Positions 5,583 through 12,707 of a DNA stretch of 12,707 bases are shown piece by piece. The DNA is from DATLFI01 sp035524895. Lineage in GTDB: Bacteria; Acidobacteriota; Thermoanaerobaculia; Multivoradales; Multivoraceae. The stretch spans positions 1-12,707 of the forward strand of contig DATLFI010000426.1 in the NCBI GenBank assembly GCA_035524895.1. The letters run 5' to 3'. The position numbers were made by a program, and so were the translations under genes. Each line of letters opens with the position of its first letter. Position 1 is the stretch's first letter. The notes beneath the pieces were generated by a model. It was not told the DNA's origin, searched no databases, and worked only from the letters and a program-made list of their open reading frames with translations.

Positions 5583-7120
5583 ACCGAGAGCTTCCGGTCG
5601 GTTGGTGGCATCGGCGCCGCGCCACCTCCCCGCTGGCGAGTGTGGACCGAGATCGCGGGCGCGGGCTTTCTCTGTTCCAGAGAGCTCGGGTGGCGATGAC
5701 GACGGAGGGCCTGCGGCGAGCGGGCGGGCGAGGTCTGCGGCGAGTGGCTGCTCCTCTTCTCGAGGTTGGCACTCTCGCCCTGTTCGCCCGCGAGCTGGAC
5801 GGCGACCTGCCCGACACGCCGTGTCCAGACGGCTACCGGGTTCGTGAAGCTTCGGCGGCGGAGCTCGATGCGGTCCTGGCCGGCAGCGACCCCGAGCGAT
5901 CCGCGGAGGCGCTGCGCGAGCGCTTCCGGCGTGGTGACGCCTGTTTCGTGGTGCAGGCGCCGAGCGGTCGTATCGTCCACACGCGCTGGCTGACGGCCGA
6001 TCCACCCTACGTTCCGGAGCTGCGGCGGACGCTGCTCCTCGATAAGGGTGACGCCTACTTCTACGATGGCTTCACCCACGCGGATGCCCGCCGGCTCGGT
6101 TTGGACGGGGTGGTTCGCTGTGCGATCTTCCGGGCGGCGCGGACGCAAGGGTTCTCGAGAGTGGTGTCCTACGTGCGGGCCGACAACCTTGCGGGCCTGC
6201 GCGCCGCGAGACGCTGGCAAAGACCAGCGGGCAGCATCCGGCACGTGCGGCCGTTGCGAGGCGGACCGTGGCTGTTCGGCACCGCCAGCATCGCCCCCCT
6301 CGAGGTCTCGCTCGAGCCGAACCTCGACTGCGACGAGGGCGAGCGAGCGGCGAGGTCGCTTGGCTGGAGACGTTGGTTCGAGGGTTGGCAAGCCCAGCCC
6401 CAGGAGAACCGCTCCACCGGCTTCAGCGCGCTACCCGACGAGTACTTCACGGCCACTGCGGAGTTCGTCGCCGACTGCTTGGAGCTCGCGCCGGCCTTCG
6501 ACTCGGTCCTCGACGTCGGCTGCGCCAGCGCCGGTGTGACCGGCCGCGTCGCCGCGAGCAGCCGTGAGCTCACCGGGGTGGATGCGATGCCAGGCCTCCT
6601 CCGCGACGCGGTGCGCGCGGGCATTCGCGCAGCCGCCGGCGGGCCGGCCCGTTTCGTGGCGGCCGACGCGCGACGGTTGCCGCTGCCCTCACAGGCCTTC
6701 GACAAGGTGTACTGCCTCGGGATGATCCACACGCTGCCAAGTCGCCAAGACGGCATCCGCGTGCTGCTCGAGCTGGTCCGCGTCTGTCGCCCGGGAGGAA
6801 AGATTCTCGTGGGCAGCGTGCCCGACCACGCCCGGCGTTGGCGGGCGCGGGCGGAGGCGTGGAGGCGCGGCGGCATGCGCGAGCGGTTCTCCCTGCTCGC
6901 GTCGCTGCTGCTGCCTGGCCCGCTCAAGTCCGTAGCCCGGCGCCTCGCCGGCCACGAGCAGAGTCGCGGGCTGGTCTACCTCGAGTACGACTTCGATGCC
7001 CTTCGCCGCAGGCTCGAGAGCTTGGGCCTCGAGTGCCGCGTCGTCGAGTTCCCGGGGAATTTCTGGAGTCGGGACTTCCGGCTCACACGGTCGAACCTCG
7101 TGGTCACCTTGCCAGAGTGA
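5573..7120 (+). CDS. GNAT acyltransferase-SAM methyltransferase fusion
   Basis: The chosen start, GTG at 5573, has GGAGG (5561-5565) 7 nt upstream and overlaps the previous gene by 10 bp, giving 515 aa. That GGAGG is part of the neighbour's coding sequence, so ATG at 5696 (474 aa), where GNAT-like sequence begins soon after, is a real alternative; GTG at 5579 is a third. Residues ~86-235 form a GNAT-like domain (YRVREASAAELDAVL, FVVQAPSGRIVHTRWL, YFYDGFTHADARRLGLDG, VVSYVRADNLAGLRAARRW). Residues ~295-425 form a class I SAM methyltransferase: motif I VLDVGCASAG (312-321), acidic GVDAM (335-339), FVAADARRLPLPSQAFDKVYCLGMIHTL around motifs II-III (361-388), and RVCRPGGKILVGS (403-415). The product could be an acylated and methylated amino sugar or amino acid derivative. 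The fusion implies that the two steps are consecutive. The acceptor is unknown. Confidence 0.85.
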   Translation: MGVNRELPVGWWHRRRATSPLASVDRDRGRGLSLFQRARVAMTTEGLRRAGGRGLRRVAAPLLEVGTLALFARELDGDLPDTPCPDGYRVREASAAELDAVLAGSDPERSAEALRERFRRGDACFVVQAPSGRIVHTRWLTADPPYVPELRRTLLLDKGDAYFYDGFTHADARRLGLDGVVRCAIFRAARTQGFSRVVSYVRADNLAGLRAARRWQRPAGSIRHVRPLRGGPWLFGTASIAPLEVSLEPNLDCDEGERAARSLGWRRWFEGWQAQPQENRSTGFSALPDEYFTATAEFVADCLELAPAFDSVLDVGCASAGVTGRVAASSRELTGVDAMPGLLRDAVRAGIRAAAGGPARFVAADARRLPLPSQAFDKVYCLGMIHTLPSRQDGIRVLLELVRVCRPGGKILVGSVPDHARRWRARAEAWRRGGMRERFSLLASLLLPGPLKSVARRLAGHEQSRGLVYLEYDFDALRRRLESLGLECRVVEFPGNFWSRDFRLTRSNLVVTLPE

Positions 7121-7135
7121 GTACTGACCACGAGG
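7096..7135. terminator. 11-bp perfect inverted repeat between convergent operons
   Basis: CCTCGTGGTCA (7096-7106) and TGACCACGAGG (7125-7135) are exact complements separated by 18 nt. The left arm lies in the last codons of the GNAT-methyltransferase gene and the loop holds its TGA (7118-7120). The structure would serve transcripts from both directions at this tail-to-tail junction. Neither side carries a T-run, so it is not a classical intrinsic terminator. A Rho-assisted or 3'-end-stabilising hairpin fits better. Confidence 0.5.
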
Positions 7136-7155
7136 GGCCCATGGGGGAACTTCGA

Positions 7156-7854
7156 CTACACGCGGCTCAGGTCCGCGAGCACGTCGGGCTGGTGGATGGT
7201 GATGCAGTGGTTGGCGTCCACCGAGAACACTCCGGCCCGACGGAGGCGAACCATGATCTGGTTGACCCGCTCTCGCGTGGCGGCGGCCATGTCCGCGATC
7301 TCGCCCTGGGTCACCGGCACGGGGATGCGAATCCCCTCGCCCGGCACCGGCGTGCCGTAGCGCTCGGCCAGCTCGAGGATCTGCCTCGAGACGCGACCGG
7401 TGACGTCCAGCGTGGCGAGTGCCTGGATGCGCTCGTTCGCGCTGCGCAGCCTCTCACCCAGATCGCGAGTGAGGTTGCGGCTGAGCACGGGCGACTGGTC
7501 GAGGCATTTTGCAAACATCTTTCCGTCCATCCAGAGGAGTGTCGTCTCCTGTCGCGTCAGCACGCTCGCTGCCGGGCTGAAGCGGCTGCCGCCGCTCGGC
7601 TCGCCGAGCGTGTCGCCGGGGCCCAGCAGGGCAATGGTGTGCTCGGTACCGTCTTGGCTCGTCACTTGCACTTTCACCGATCCCTCGAGGATGAAGTACA
7701 CCGCCTCGCCGGGCAGCCGCGCACTGATGAGAAGCGTTCCCGCCGGCACCGTGGTTCGCTGGACCAGGTCCGTCATCTGTGCCAGATCGTCTTCAGGAAC
7801 CCCGGAGAAGAGCGGCAGCTCCCGCAGGCCCGTCGATTCGGTTGTCATGATCAT
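7156..7854 (-). CDS. Crp/Fnr-family transcriptional regulator
   Basis: The 232-aa protein has an N-terminal cyclic-nucleotide-binding-type beta-roll (about residues 14-120: FSGVPEDDL, VYFILEGSVKVQV, GPGDTLGE), a long dimerisation helix (about 122-150) and a C-terminal winged helix (about 152-220) with the recognition segment TQGEIADMAAATRERVNQ (182-199). In E. coli Crp the effector pocket needs G-E and, ten residues on, Arg-Ser/Thr. Here G84-E85 remain, but Pro94 takes the Arg position by my alignment, so cAMP binding is doubtful. No N-terminal FNR-type cysteine cluster is seen. The ATG at 7854 has AGGAG 6 nt upstream and overlaps the stop of the DUF4091 gene (ATGA). A second ATG at 7848 is less well placed. 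As the last gene of the minus-strand operon it may regulate this locus. Its targets and ligand are unknown. Confidence 0.93.
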   Translation of the reverse strand: MIMTTESTGLRELPLFSGVPEDDLAQMTDLVQRTTVPAGTLLISARLPGEAVYFILEGSVKVQVTSQDGTEHTIALLGPGDTLGEPSGGSRFSPAASVLTRQETTLLWMDGKMFAKCLDQSPVLSRNLTRDLGERLRSANERIQALATLDVTGRVSRQILELAERYGTPVPGEGIRIPVPVTQGEIADMAAATRERVNQIMVRLRRAGVFSVDANHCITIHQPDVLADLSRV

Positions 7855-9701
7855 GAGTTTCTCCTGGCCGCGCCGAAGGCCTCGCTGAGCTTCTCTCCGA
7901 GCGCCTGTCGGGCCGCCTGCAGGCTGCCCGGACGTCCTTGCCAGCGGTAGGTGCGCTGCACGATTGTCTGGACCCAGCGCCGCGCGAAGTCGGATTCTCC
8001 CGCGCGGTCGAGCATCGTGAGGTACGCATGGTCCTCGAGGCCTTCGCGGATCAGCTTGAGCCGCAGGCTCTCCACCGGAACGTGAGTGACGCCTCCGACG
8101 CGGCTCGGGGTCCCGGGGAAGAACAAGGTCCCGTCGCCGTTGCCCCCGTGGGCTCGGACGTCGAGCCAGGAATCTGCGACGAGCGAGTACGCCTCGACGG
8201 TGTTGAAGTAGAGCTCGCCCTCGACGCCGTACAGCCACGCCATCCAGGGCATGATGCGCTGCGCGACCGCCGGTGCGTCGATGACGTAGCTCGGCCAGCC
8301 GCGGAACTCGTCGCCGCCGACCATGTTGCAGCCGTGGCTGGCGCACGACTGATACCACCACAGGCTCGTTTCCGGCCGTCCGAGGTCCGCGTAGGCTGCC
8401 CGCGGCACCGTCTCTTCGCACGGAGCGTCCACGCCGGGCCGATCTTCGATGCACTGGATCAGCGTGACCCAGATGTCGACCACGCCGGCGAGCTCCGGCA
8501 CGAGCTGCTCGGTGAGGAGCGTGGGCAGCCGCGCGTCGGCATGTCGCGCCTGCAGTCCGAGGCCAAGGACCTGCCGGTAGTCGTTGGGTCCCGCGGGCTC
8601 GTCCCAGAGGTAGACGAAGAGGCGATCCAACCAGCCGCGCTCCCGAAAGTGGCGGCTCCACTCCCGCCAGTAGAGGACCCTTTCCTCGCCGGTGAGAGCA
8701 GGGGGCGTGCGCAAGTCGACCGAGGTCGCGCGCGCCCCCGGAAGGGGATCGTCGGCGCCGAAGATAGTGCCGTCGAGCAGCGGCGCGACCTCTTCGTCGT
8801 AGCGTTGCCAATCTATCTCGATGCCGGAGTCCCCGAAGGTGGCCGGTGGCGGCATCATGCTCCCGCCGTGGATGCTGATCCGGTGCCGAAGCGCCGCCCG
8901 CGCGTAGACCGCGGTGAGCTCGAGCAGCTCCTCGTCGCTGGCGTAGCGGCCGTAGTGCTGCTTCTTCGCACTGATGCCGCTGAAGCCGTACGAGGTTCGC
9001 AGCGTGGAGGTGGAGGGCAGCTCGAAGTCCCAGACTTGGAGCTGCACCGGCACGGTGATCTTCCTCGCGCCTTCGACCGATACCAGAAGCTCGCCCCGGT
9101 AGTGGCCCGGGGGGGTCCCCGGTGGCACGTAGAGCTCGATCCAGAGCGGCTGATTCCGGCCCGGCCTCAAGGCGAACGGGAAGGCGCTCCGCCGCTCGCC
9201 GGAGTAGGTGTCGACGCGTGGAAGCAGCGGATCGGGCCATTCGCCAACGGCGCCTTCGGTCGACGAAGCGGTGTGCAGTCGCAGGTAGTGCTGGAGGTAC
9301 ACCACGACGTGACGCTGCTCGATCCGGTGCCCGGAGCGCGACACGAGCTCCGTGGCCTCGACGTCGACGCCTCGGAGCGACTTGTTCTTGCTTCGTAGCA
9401 CGAGCTGGAACGGCTCGAACTCGTTGCGCGCGGCAAACAGCTCCGCCGAGCGAGCCGTGCCGGGCGGATCGGACGGACGCACCTTCACCAAAGCGTGCGT
9501 CGTCCACCAGGCTAGGTCCGGCGCGCTGGGCGTGCCGGGCGTATCGGACGGACGCATCTTCAAAGGGTGCGTCGTCCACCCGGCTAGCTCCGGCACGCTT
9601 GGCGTGCTGGCCGGCGCGGCCGCCGGCAGCGCGATCGCCACGAGCGACGCGAGGCTGCTCACGAAAGCGAGGAACGCCGCGGCGCGGCCACGCCGCCTCA
9701 C
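7851..9701 (-). CDS. Secreted DUF4091 / GH123-like putative glycoside hydrolase
   Basis: The GTG start at 9701 sits in a GTGA overlap with the glycosyltransferase stop and opens directly onto a signal peptide (MRRRGRAAAF..., hydrophobic core to about residue 27, AAA/APA cleavage region), giving 616 aa. Reading further upstream in this frame only gives antisense-like arginine-rich sequence inside the neighbour. After an internal duplicated stretch (about 33-82) comes a beta-rich domain (AARNEFEPFQLVLRS, 90-104; PLWIELYVPPGTPPGHYRGE, 185-204) and then a catalytic-type barrel with VYLWDEPAGPNDY (363-375). Its adjacent Asp367-Glu368 matches the paired acids of GH123 N-acetyl-galactosaminidases and DUF4091 proteins. 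The C-terminal stretch LRLKLIREGLEDHAYLTML (546-564) is typical of DUF4091. The protein likely acts outside the cytoplasmic membrane on an amino-sugar-containing polysaccharide, perhaps the one built by this locus. Family placement is good; substrate is inferred. Confidence 0.88.
   Translation of the reverse strand: MRRRGRAAAFLAFVSSLASLVAIALPAAAPASTPSVPELAGWTTHPLKMRPSDTPGTPSAPDLAWWTTHALVKVRPSDPPGTARSAELFAARNEFEPFQLVLRSKNKSLRGVDVEATELVSRSGHRIEQRHVVVYLQHYLRLHTASSTEGAVGEWPDPLLPRVDTYSGERRSAFPFALRPGRNQPLWIELYVPPGTPPGHYRGELLVSVEGARKITVPVQLQVWDFELPSTSTLRTSYGFSGISAKKQHYGRYASDEELLELTAVYARAALRHRISIHGGSMMPPPATFGDSGIEIDWQRYDEEVAPLLDGTIFGADDPLPGARATSVDLRTPPALTGEERVLYWREWSRHFRERGWLDRLFVYLWDEPAGPNDYRQVLGLGLQARHADARLPTLLTEQLVPELAGVVDIWVTLIQCIEDRPGVDAPCEETVPRAAYADLGRPETSLWWYQSCASHGCNMVGGDEFRGWPSYVIDAPAVAQRIMPWMAWLYGVEGELYFNTVEAYSLVADSWLDVRAHGGNGDGTLFFPGTPSRVGGVTHVPVESLRLKLIREGLEDHAYLTMLDRAGESDFARRWVQTIVQRTYRWQGRPGSLQAARQALGEKLSEAFGAARRNS
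9457..9603. repeat. In-frame imperfect tandem duplication (75 + 72 bp)
   Basis: Two consecutive units (9457-9531 and 9532-9603) share long identical blocks such as ATCGGACGGACGCA and GTGCGTCGTCCACC and differ by a 3-bp gap. A third copy begins (GTGCTGG) and stops. In the protein they encode twin stretches of the form P-S-x-P-E/D-L-A-x-W-T-T-H...R-P-S-D-x-P-G-T, right after the signal peptide of the DUF4091 protein. Confidence 0.85.
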
Positions 9702-10891
9702 GCCAAGCTCCGCGCGCTGCCGAGCGCCGCAGGGGCAGCCGCCGAACGGTCGACGAAGCGAGAGACCACGCGCGCCAGCTCCTCGAGCTTGCGGTCCCAG
9801 GTCTCCTGGTCCATGGCGTGTGAGATCTCGTGTTGCGGCCCGGTCTTGCCGCTTGCGAGGATGGCGTCCAAGTGGGCGAGGAAGTGTTCCGGGTCCGTGC
9901 CTACGCGCACCAGCGGTTCCAATCTCTCGGCTTCGGGGATCGCCGTGGCCACCACGGGCAGGCCCGCGGCGAGGTACTCGCGCAGCTTCAGGGGGTTCGC
10001 CGCGATCGTCAGGGGATTGATCCGGAACGGCAGGATCGCGGCGTCGAACCCTCGGCAGTACGCGGGAAGGTCCTGGTAGCTGCGCCGGCCCAGCACGACC
10101 ACGTTGTGTAGATCGCGCACCGCCGAGAGGTCGGTCGCCACCTTGCCGATCAGCACTACGGACCAGCGGGGTCGCGAGACAGCGAGATGCCGGACCAGCT
10201 CGAGGTCCACCCAGTCTTCGACGAGCCCGAAGAACCCGATCACGGGGCCCTCGCCGCGCACGAGGTCGGCGGGGATCGACGTCGAAGGCTCGAGTGCCTG
10301 GCGGAAGTGGTCGACATCGACGCCGTGGGTCACCAGGAAGGTGTTGGGGTTGAGCTTGCGCTTGGTCTCCAGCAGCGAGCCAGCCGAGACGAAGACGACA
10401 TCGGCGCGCGACGCGAGCTTCGCCTCCATCGCGGTGATCGTCGCCGCGTCGGTGCCCGTGAACTCCGAGAACTCGTCGACGCAGTGGTAGACGAGCAGGC
10501 TCCGTGGCAGGGCCGTCGCGACATCGGCCGAGCTCGGAATGAAGGACCACACGACGGGGTCCCGGAAGCCCAGCCACCGGCAGGCGATTCGCAGCGACGC
10601 TACGAGCCACTTCTCGTTGATCCAGCGCGCCGCGGGGCTGCTGTGGAAGGGGATCGCGAGCGGCCCGAACACCCAGAGATTGGGCGCCTCCTGTCTCAGG
10701 CCACGCCCGAAGGCCACCGCCTTGCTGAGGATGCGGCGGAAGTCACGTGTCGACGCCTGGGGGTTGCGACAACCCAGGGAGTTGACCCACAGCACACGGT
10801 TGTCGCGAGCGAGCCGCACCATGAGGTGCTTCTTGCTCAGAGGGTCGCCATCCCAGTCGTTCGCGAAGCAGATGATGTCTTGTCCGCGCAT
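9698..10891 (-). CDS. GT4-type glycosyltransferase
   Basis: The product is a two-domain GT-B enzyme of 397 aa that would transfer a nucleotide-activated sugar to a growing glycan on the cytoplasmic side. Seen in the N-terminal half: DIICFANDWDGDPLSKKHL (5-23), VLWVNS (33-38), and VYHCVDEFSEF (134-144), a form common in GT4 enzymes of capsule and exopolysaccharide loci. HGVDVDHF (189-196) marks the start of the second domain. The donor-site stretch PLKLREYLAAGLPVVAT (300-316) carries the conserved Glu305 followed by the AAGLPVV turn. No signal peptide or membrane span is visible. The ATG at 10891 has GAGG with 6-nt spacing. An ATG at 10903 forms an ATGA overlap with the amidotransferase stop and would add four residues. 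The 3' end overlaps the DUF4091 gene by 4 bp. The sugar and linkage cannot be told. Confidence 0.92.
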   Translation of the reverse strand: MRGQDIICFANDWDGDPLSKKHLMVRLARDNRVLWVNSLGCRNPQASTRDFRRILSKAVAFGRGLRQEAPNLWVFGPLAIPFHSSPAARWINEKWLVASLRIACRWLGFRDPVVWSFIPSSADVATALPRSLLVYHCVDEFSEFTGTDAATITAMEAKLASRADVVFVSAGSLLETKRKLNPNTFLVTHGVDVDHFRQALEPSTSIPADLVRGEGPVIGFFGLVEDWVDLELVRHLAVSRPRWSVVLIGKVATDLSAVRDLHNVVVLGRRSYQDLPAYCRGFDAAILPFRINPLTIAANPLKLREYLAAGLPVVATAIPEAERLEPLVRVGTDPEHFLAHLDAILASGKTGPQHEISHAMDQETWDRKLEELARVVSRFVDRSAAAPAALGSARSLA

Positions 10892-10899
10892 TTCCTTCC

Positions 10900-12707
10900 T
10901 CATCCCGCGGCCGCGGCCGCCTGCAGCGTGGTCGCCGGGTAGTGCATGGGCTCGAAGCGACGCTTTAGAAACTGGTCGTGCCACAGCTCGAACACCAGCA
11001 AGCTCCAGATCTCCTGGTCGCGCTGCGCTCGGCCGGTGGCGTGGTCATCGAGAATGTCCTCCACTGCCTTGCGGTCGAACCAGGAGCGGCACGCCGACGA
11101 CCGGTCGAGCAGCACCTCCCGCGAGAAGCCGCTGAGGTCTCGGAGGAGCCGGCCGGTGGGCACGGGGAAGCCCTTCTTCGACCGCTCGAGGATGGGCTGG
11201 GGCACGACGCCTGACATCGCGTCCCGCAGGACCGCCTTGCCATGCCGCCCCCGTATCTTGAGCTCCGAGGGCAGCGTCGCCGCGAGCTCGACCAGGCGGT
11301 GATCGAGGAAGGGCACGCGTAGCTCCTGCGCGTTCGCCATGGTCATCTTGTCGGCCTTGACCAGCAAGTCGTCGGGCAGCCAGGTCTTGATGTCGACGTA
11401 GAGCATCTGCTCGAGCGGCGGCGCACCGGCGACGGCCCGAAAATGATCGGAGAAGAGGTCCGTGGCGCATTGGTCGACCCGCGCGTGGTCGTCGCATCCG
11501 ACGAGCCGCCCCTTCGTCTCCGGAAGGAACCCCCGCGATACTCCGTGATAGCGCAGGGGCAATGGCTTGCTCGCGAGGCGGAGGAAGTGTCGTGCCCTCT
11601 CGCCGCTCACTCCCGGCAGGATCTGACCGGCCGCTGCCAGGAGCGACCCGCGCGCGCCACGGACGTGCTGGTGCACGCGCTCGAGGTGCAGCATCCTCCG
11701 ATAGGCGCCATAGCCGCCCAGGATCTCGTCCGCTCCTTCGCCAGACAGCACGACCGTGACGTCGTTGCGCGCGAGACGCGAGACCAGGAAGAGCGGCACG
11801 CAGGCCGGGTCCGCCACCGGCTCGTCCAGGTGCCACACGACTTCCCTGAGGACGTCTTTCACGTCTTTGGTCTCGAGGCGCAGCTCCTGGTGGTTCGCGC
11901 CGAAGCTGTCGGCGGCCTGGCGAGCGAACGTGAACTCGTTCGCCGGCTCGTCGTCTCCCAGGGCCGTCTCGTATCCGACCGTGAAGGAGCGGGCCGGCTC
12001 GCCCGGCGCGAGCCGATTCATGACCGCGAGTACCGACGTGGAGTCGAGACCGCCACTGAGGAACACGCCGAGAGGCACGTCGGCTACGAGCCTGAGCCTG
12101 ACACTCTCTTCCAGCACCGCGGCGAGCTTGTCTCGCGCTTCGAGGGTCTCTGCTCGCGTCAGCGGCTCGGCACGCTTCTCGGGGCACGGCACGTCCCAGT
12201 ACTGCCGCAGTCGGATTCCCGCTTCGTCGCACACCAGCAGGTGTCCGGGCTGGAGCTTCGAGATGCCACGGAACATCGTCCTCGGTCCCGGTACGTAGCG
12301 CAGCGAGAGGTAGAGGTCGAGCCCCTCGGGGTCGATCTCGCGCGGCACCCGGGGATGGGTCAGGAGAGCCTTGATCTCGGAGGCGAAGACGACGAAGTCG
12401 CATCCGACGTGGTAGTAGAGCGGCTTGATGCCCAACCGGTCCCGCGCGAGCAGCAATCGGCGCCGGAGACGATCCCAGATCGCGAAGGCGAACATGCCGC
12501 GCAGGTCCGAAACGCAATCCACCCCGTGCTCCTCGTAGGAGTGGATGATGGCCTCCGTGTCCGACTTGGTCGCGAAGCGATGGCCGCGCTCCTCGAGCCG
12601 GCTCCTCAGCTCGAGATGGTTGTAGATCTCGCCGTTGAAGACGACGACCGCGCTACCGTCCTCGTTGCATAGCGGCTGCTGGCCGGTGGCGAGGTCGATG
12701 ATGCTGA
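10900..12707 (-). CDS. Asparagine synthase (glutamine-hydrolysing)-type amidotransferase, 5' end missing
   Basis: The reading frame is open to the right edge, so the N-terminus, including the catalytic Cys2 of the glutaminase, is outside; 602 codons are present. The visible start SIIDLATGQQPL, followed by VVVFNGEIYNHLELRSRL and the FATKSDTEAIIHSYEEHG segment, is the class II glutamine amidotransferase domain. The synthetase domain has the ATP-pyrophosphatase loop SGGLDSTS (near 12035-12058) and GEGADEILGGYGAYR (near 11700-11745). Such enzymes make asparagine, but homologues in exopolysaccharide loci (for example those accompanying exosortase systems) are thought to amidate another carboxylate such as a uronic acid. 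With a glycosyltransferase next door, the second role is plausible. The extreme C-terminus ends in an alanine run (AAAAAG). The gene is first of the visible minus-strand operon, and its promoter lies beyond the window. Confidence 0.95.
   Translation of the reverse strand, partial: SIIDLATGQQPLCNEDGSAVVVFNGEIYNHLELRSRLEERGHRFATKSDTEAIIHSYEEHGVDCVSDLRGMFAFAIWDRLRRRLLLARDRLGIKPLYYHVGCDFVVFASEIKALLTHPRVPREIDPEGLDLYLSLRYVPGPRTMFRGISKLQPGHLLVCDEAGIRLRQYWDVPCPEKRAEPLTRAETLEARDKLAAVLEESVRLRLVADVPLGVFLSGGLDSTSVLAVMNRLAPGEPARSFTVGYETALGDDEPANEFTFARQAADSFGANHQELRLETKDVKDVLREVVWHLDEPVADPACVPLFLVSRLARNDVTVVLSGEGADEILGGYGAYRRMLHLERVHQHVRGARGSLLAAAGQILPGVSGERARHFLRLASKPLPLRYHGVSRGFLPETKGRLVGCDDHARVDQCATDLFSDHFRAVAGAPPLEQMLYVDIKTWLPDDLLVKADKMTMANAQELRVPFLDHRLVELAATLPSELKIRGRHGKAVLRDAMSGVVPQPILERSKKGFPVPTGRLLRDLSGFSREVLLDRSSACRSWFDRKAVEDILDDHATGRAQRDQEIWSLLVFELWHDQFLKRRFEPMHYPATTLQAAAAAG

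Noticed and set aside
7855..9579. Upstream extension of the Crp/Fnr frame to about 9579
   Set aside because: The extra 575 codons overlap the DUF4091 gene out of frame and show no domain. The ATG at 7854 has a good ribosome-binding site, and the family length fits.
9702..10610. Upstream extension of the DUF4091 reading frame for another 303 codons
   Set aside because: The extension is antisense-like arginine-rich sequence in another frame of the glycosyltransferase gene. A GTG at 9701 opens directly onto a clear signal peptide and forms a GTGA overlap, so the extra frame is a GC-rich artefact.
10900..12707. Lasso-peptide cyclase (an asparagine-synthase homologue)
   Set aside because: No precursor peptide, leader protease or RRE-like small gene is nearby. 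The visible glutaminase domain looks normal, and the neighbours are glycan genes.

Overview
The window is a GC-rich stretch of bacterial DNA with tightly packed genes. Most gene junctions within a strand are 4-bp ATGA/GTGA stop-start overlaps. A textbook sigma-54 (-24/-12) promoter and signal peptides of ordinary bacterial type suggest a high-GC Gram-negative such as Myxococcota or a related deltaproteobacterial lineage. This is inference: no rRNA or other taxonomic marker is present.

Layout. (1) Positions 1-735, minus strand: the 5' part of a gene for a secreted, probably beta-propeller protein, running off the left edge. (2) 736-1512: a 777-bp region with no convincing gene. It holds several dyads, 15-bp direct repeats, four TGTGAA/TTCACA elements and a sigma-54 promoter reading right. 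(3) 1513-7120, plus strand: a five-gene operon encoding a luciferase-like flavin monooxygenase (LLM), a stand-alone DltA-like amino-acid adenylation enzyme, a free carrier protein, a protein with two GNAT-like folds, and a GNAT-methyltransferase fusion. (4) 7121-7155: a short convergent junction with an 11-bp perfect inverted repeat. (5) 7156-12707, minus strand: a four-gene operon read from the right edge, encoding an asparagine-synthase-type amidotransferase (5' end missing), a GT4-type glycosyltransferase, a secreted DUF4091/GH123-like putative glycoside hydrolase and a Crp/Fnr-family regulator.

How the genes may work together (inference). The amidotransferase, glycosyltransferase and secreted glycosidase-like protein look like one end of an extracellular polysaccharide locus. 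The plus-strand operon looks like an amino-acid tailoring cassette. The adenylation enzyme would load an amino acid onto the free carrier. The LLM flavoenzyme could oxidise it while tethered, the GNAT-type acyltransferases could move it to an amine or hydroxyl acceptor (for example an amino sugar), and the methyltransferase could cap the product. No condensation, ketosynthase or thioesterase domain is present, so this is not an ordinary NRPS or PKS. The sigma-54 promoter implies that the cassette is switched on by an activator (bEBP) not encoded here. The Crp/Fnr protein closing the opposite operon is a second possible control point. The cassette is the most interesting part of the window.
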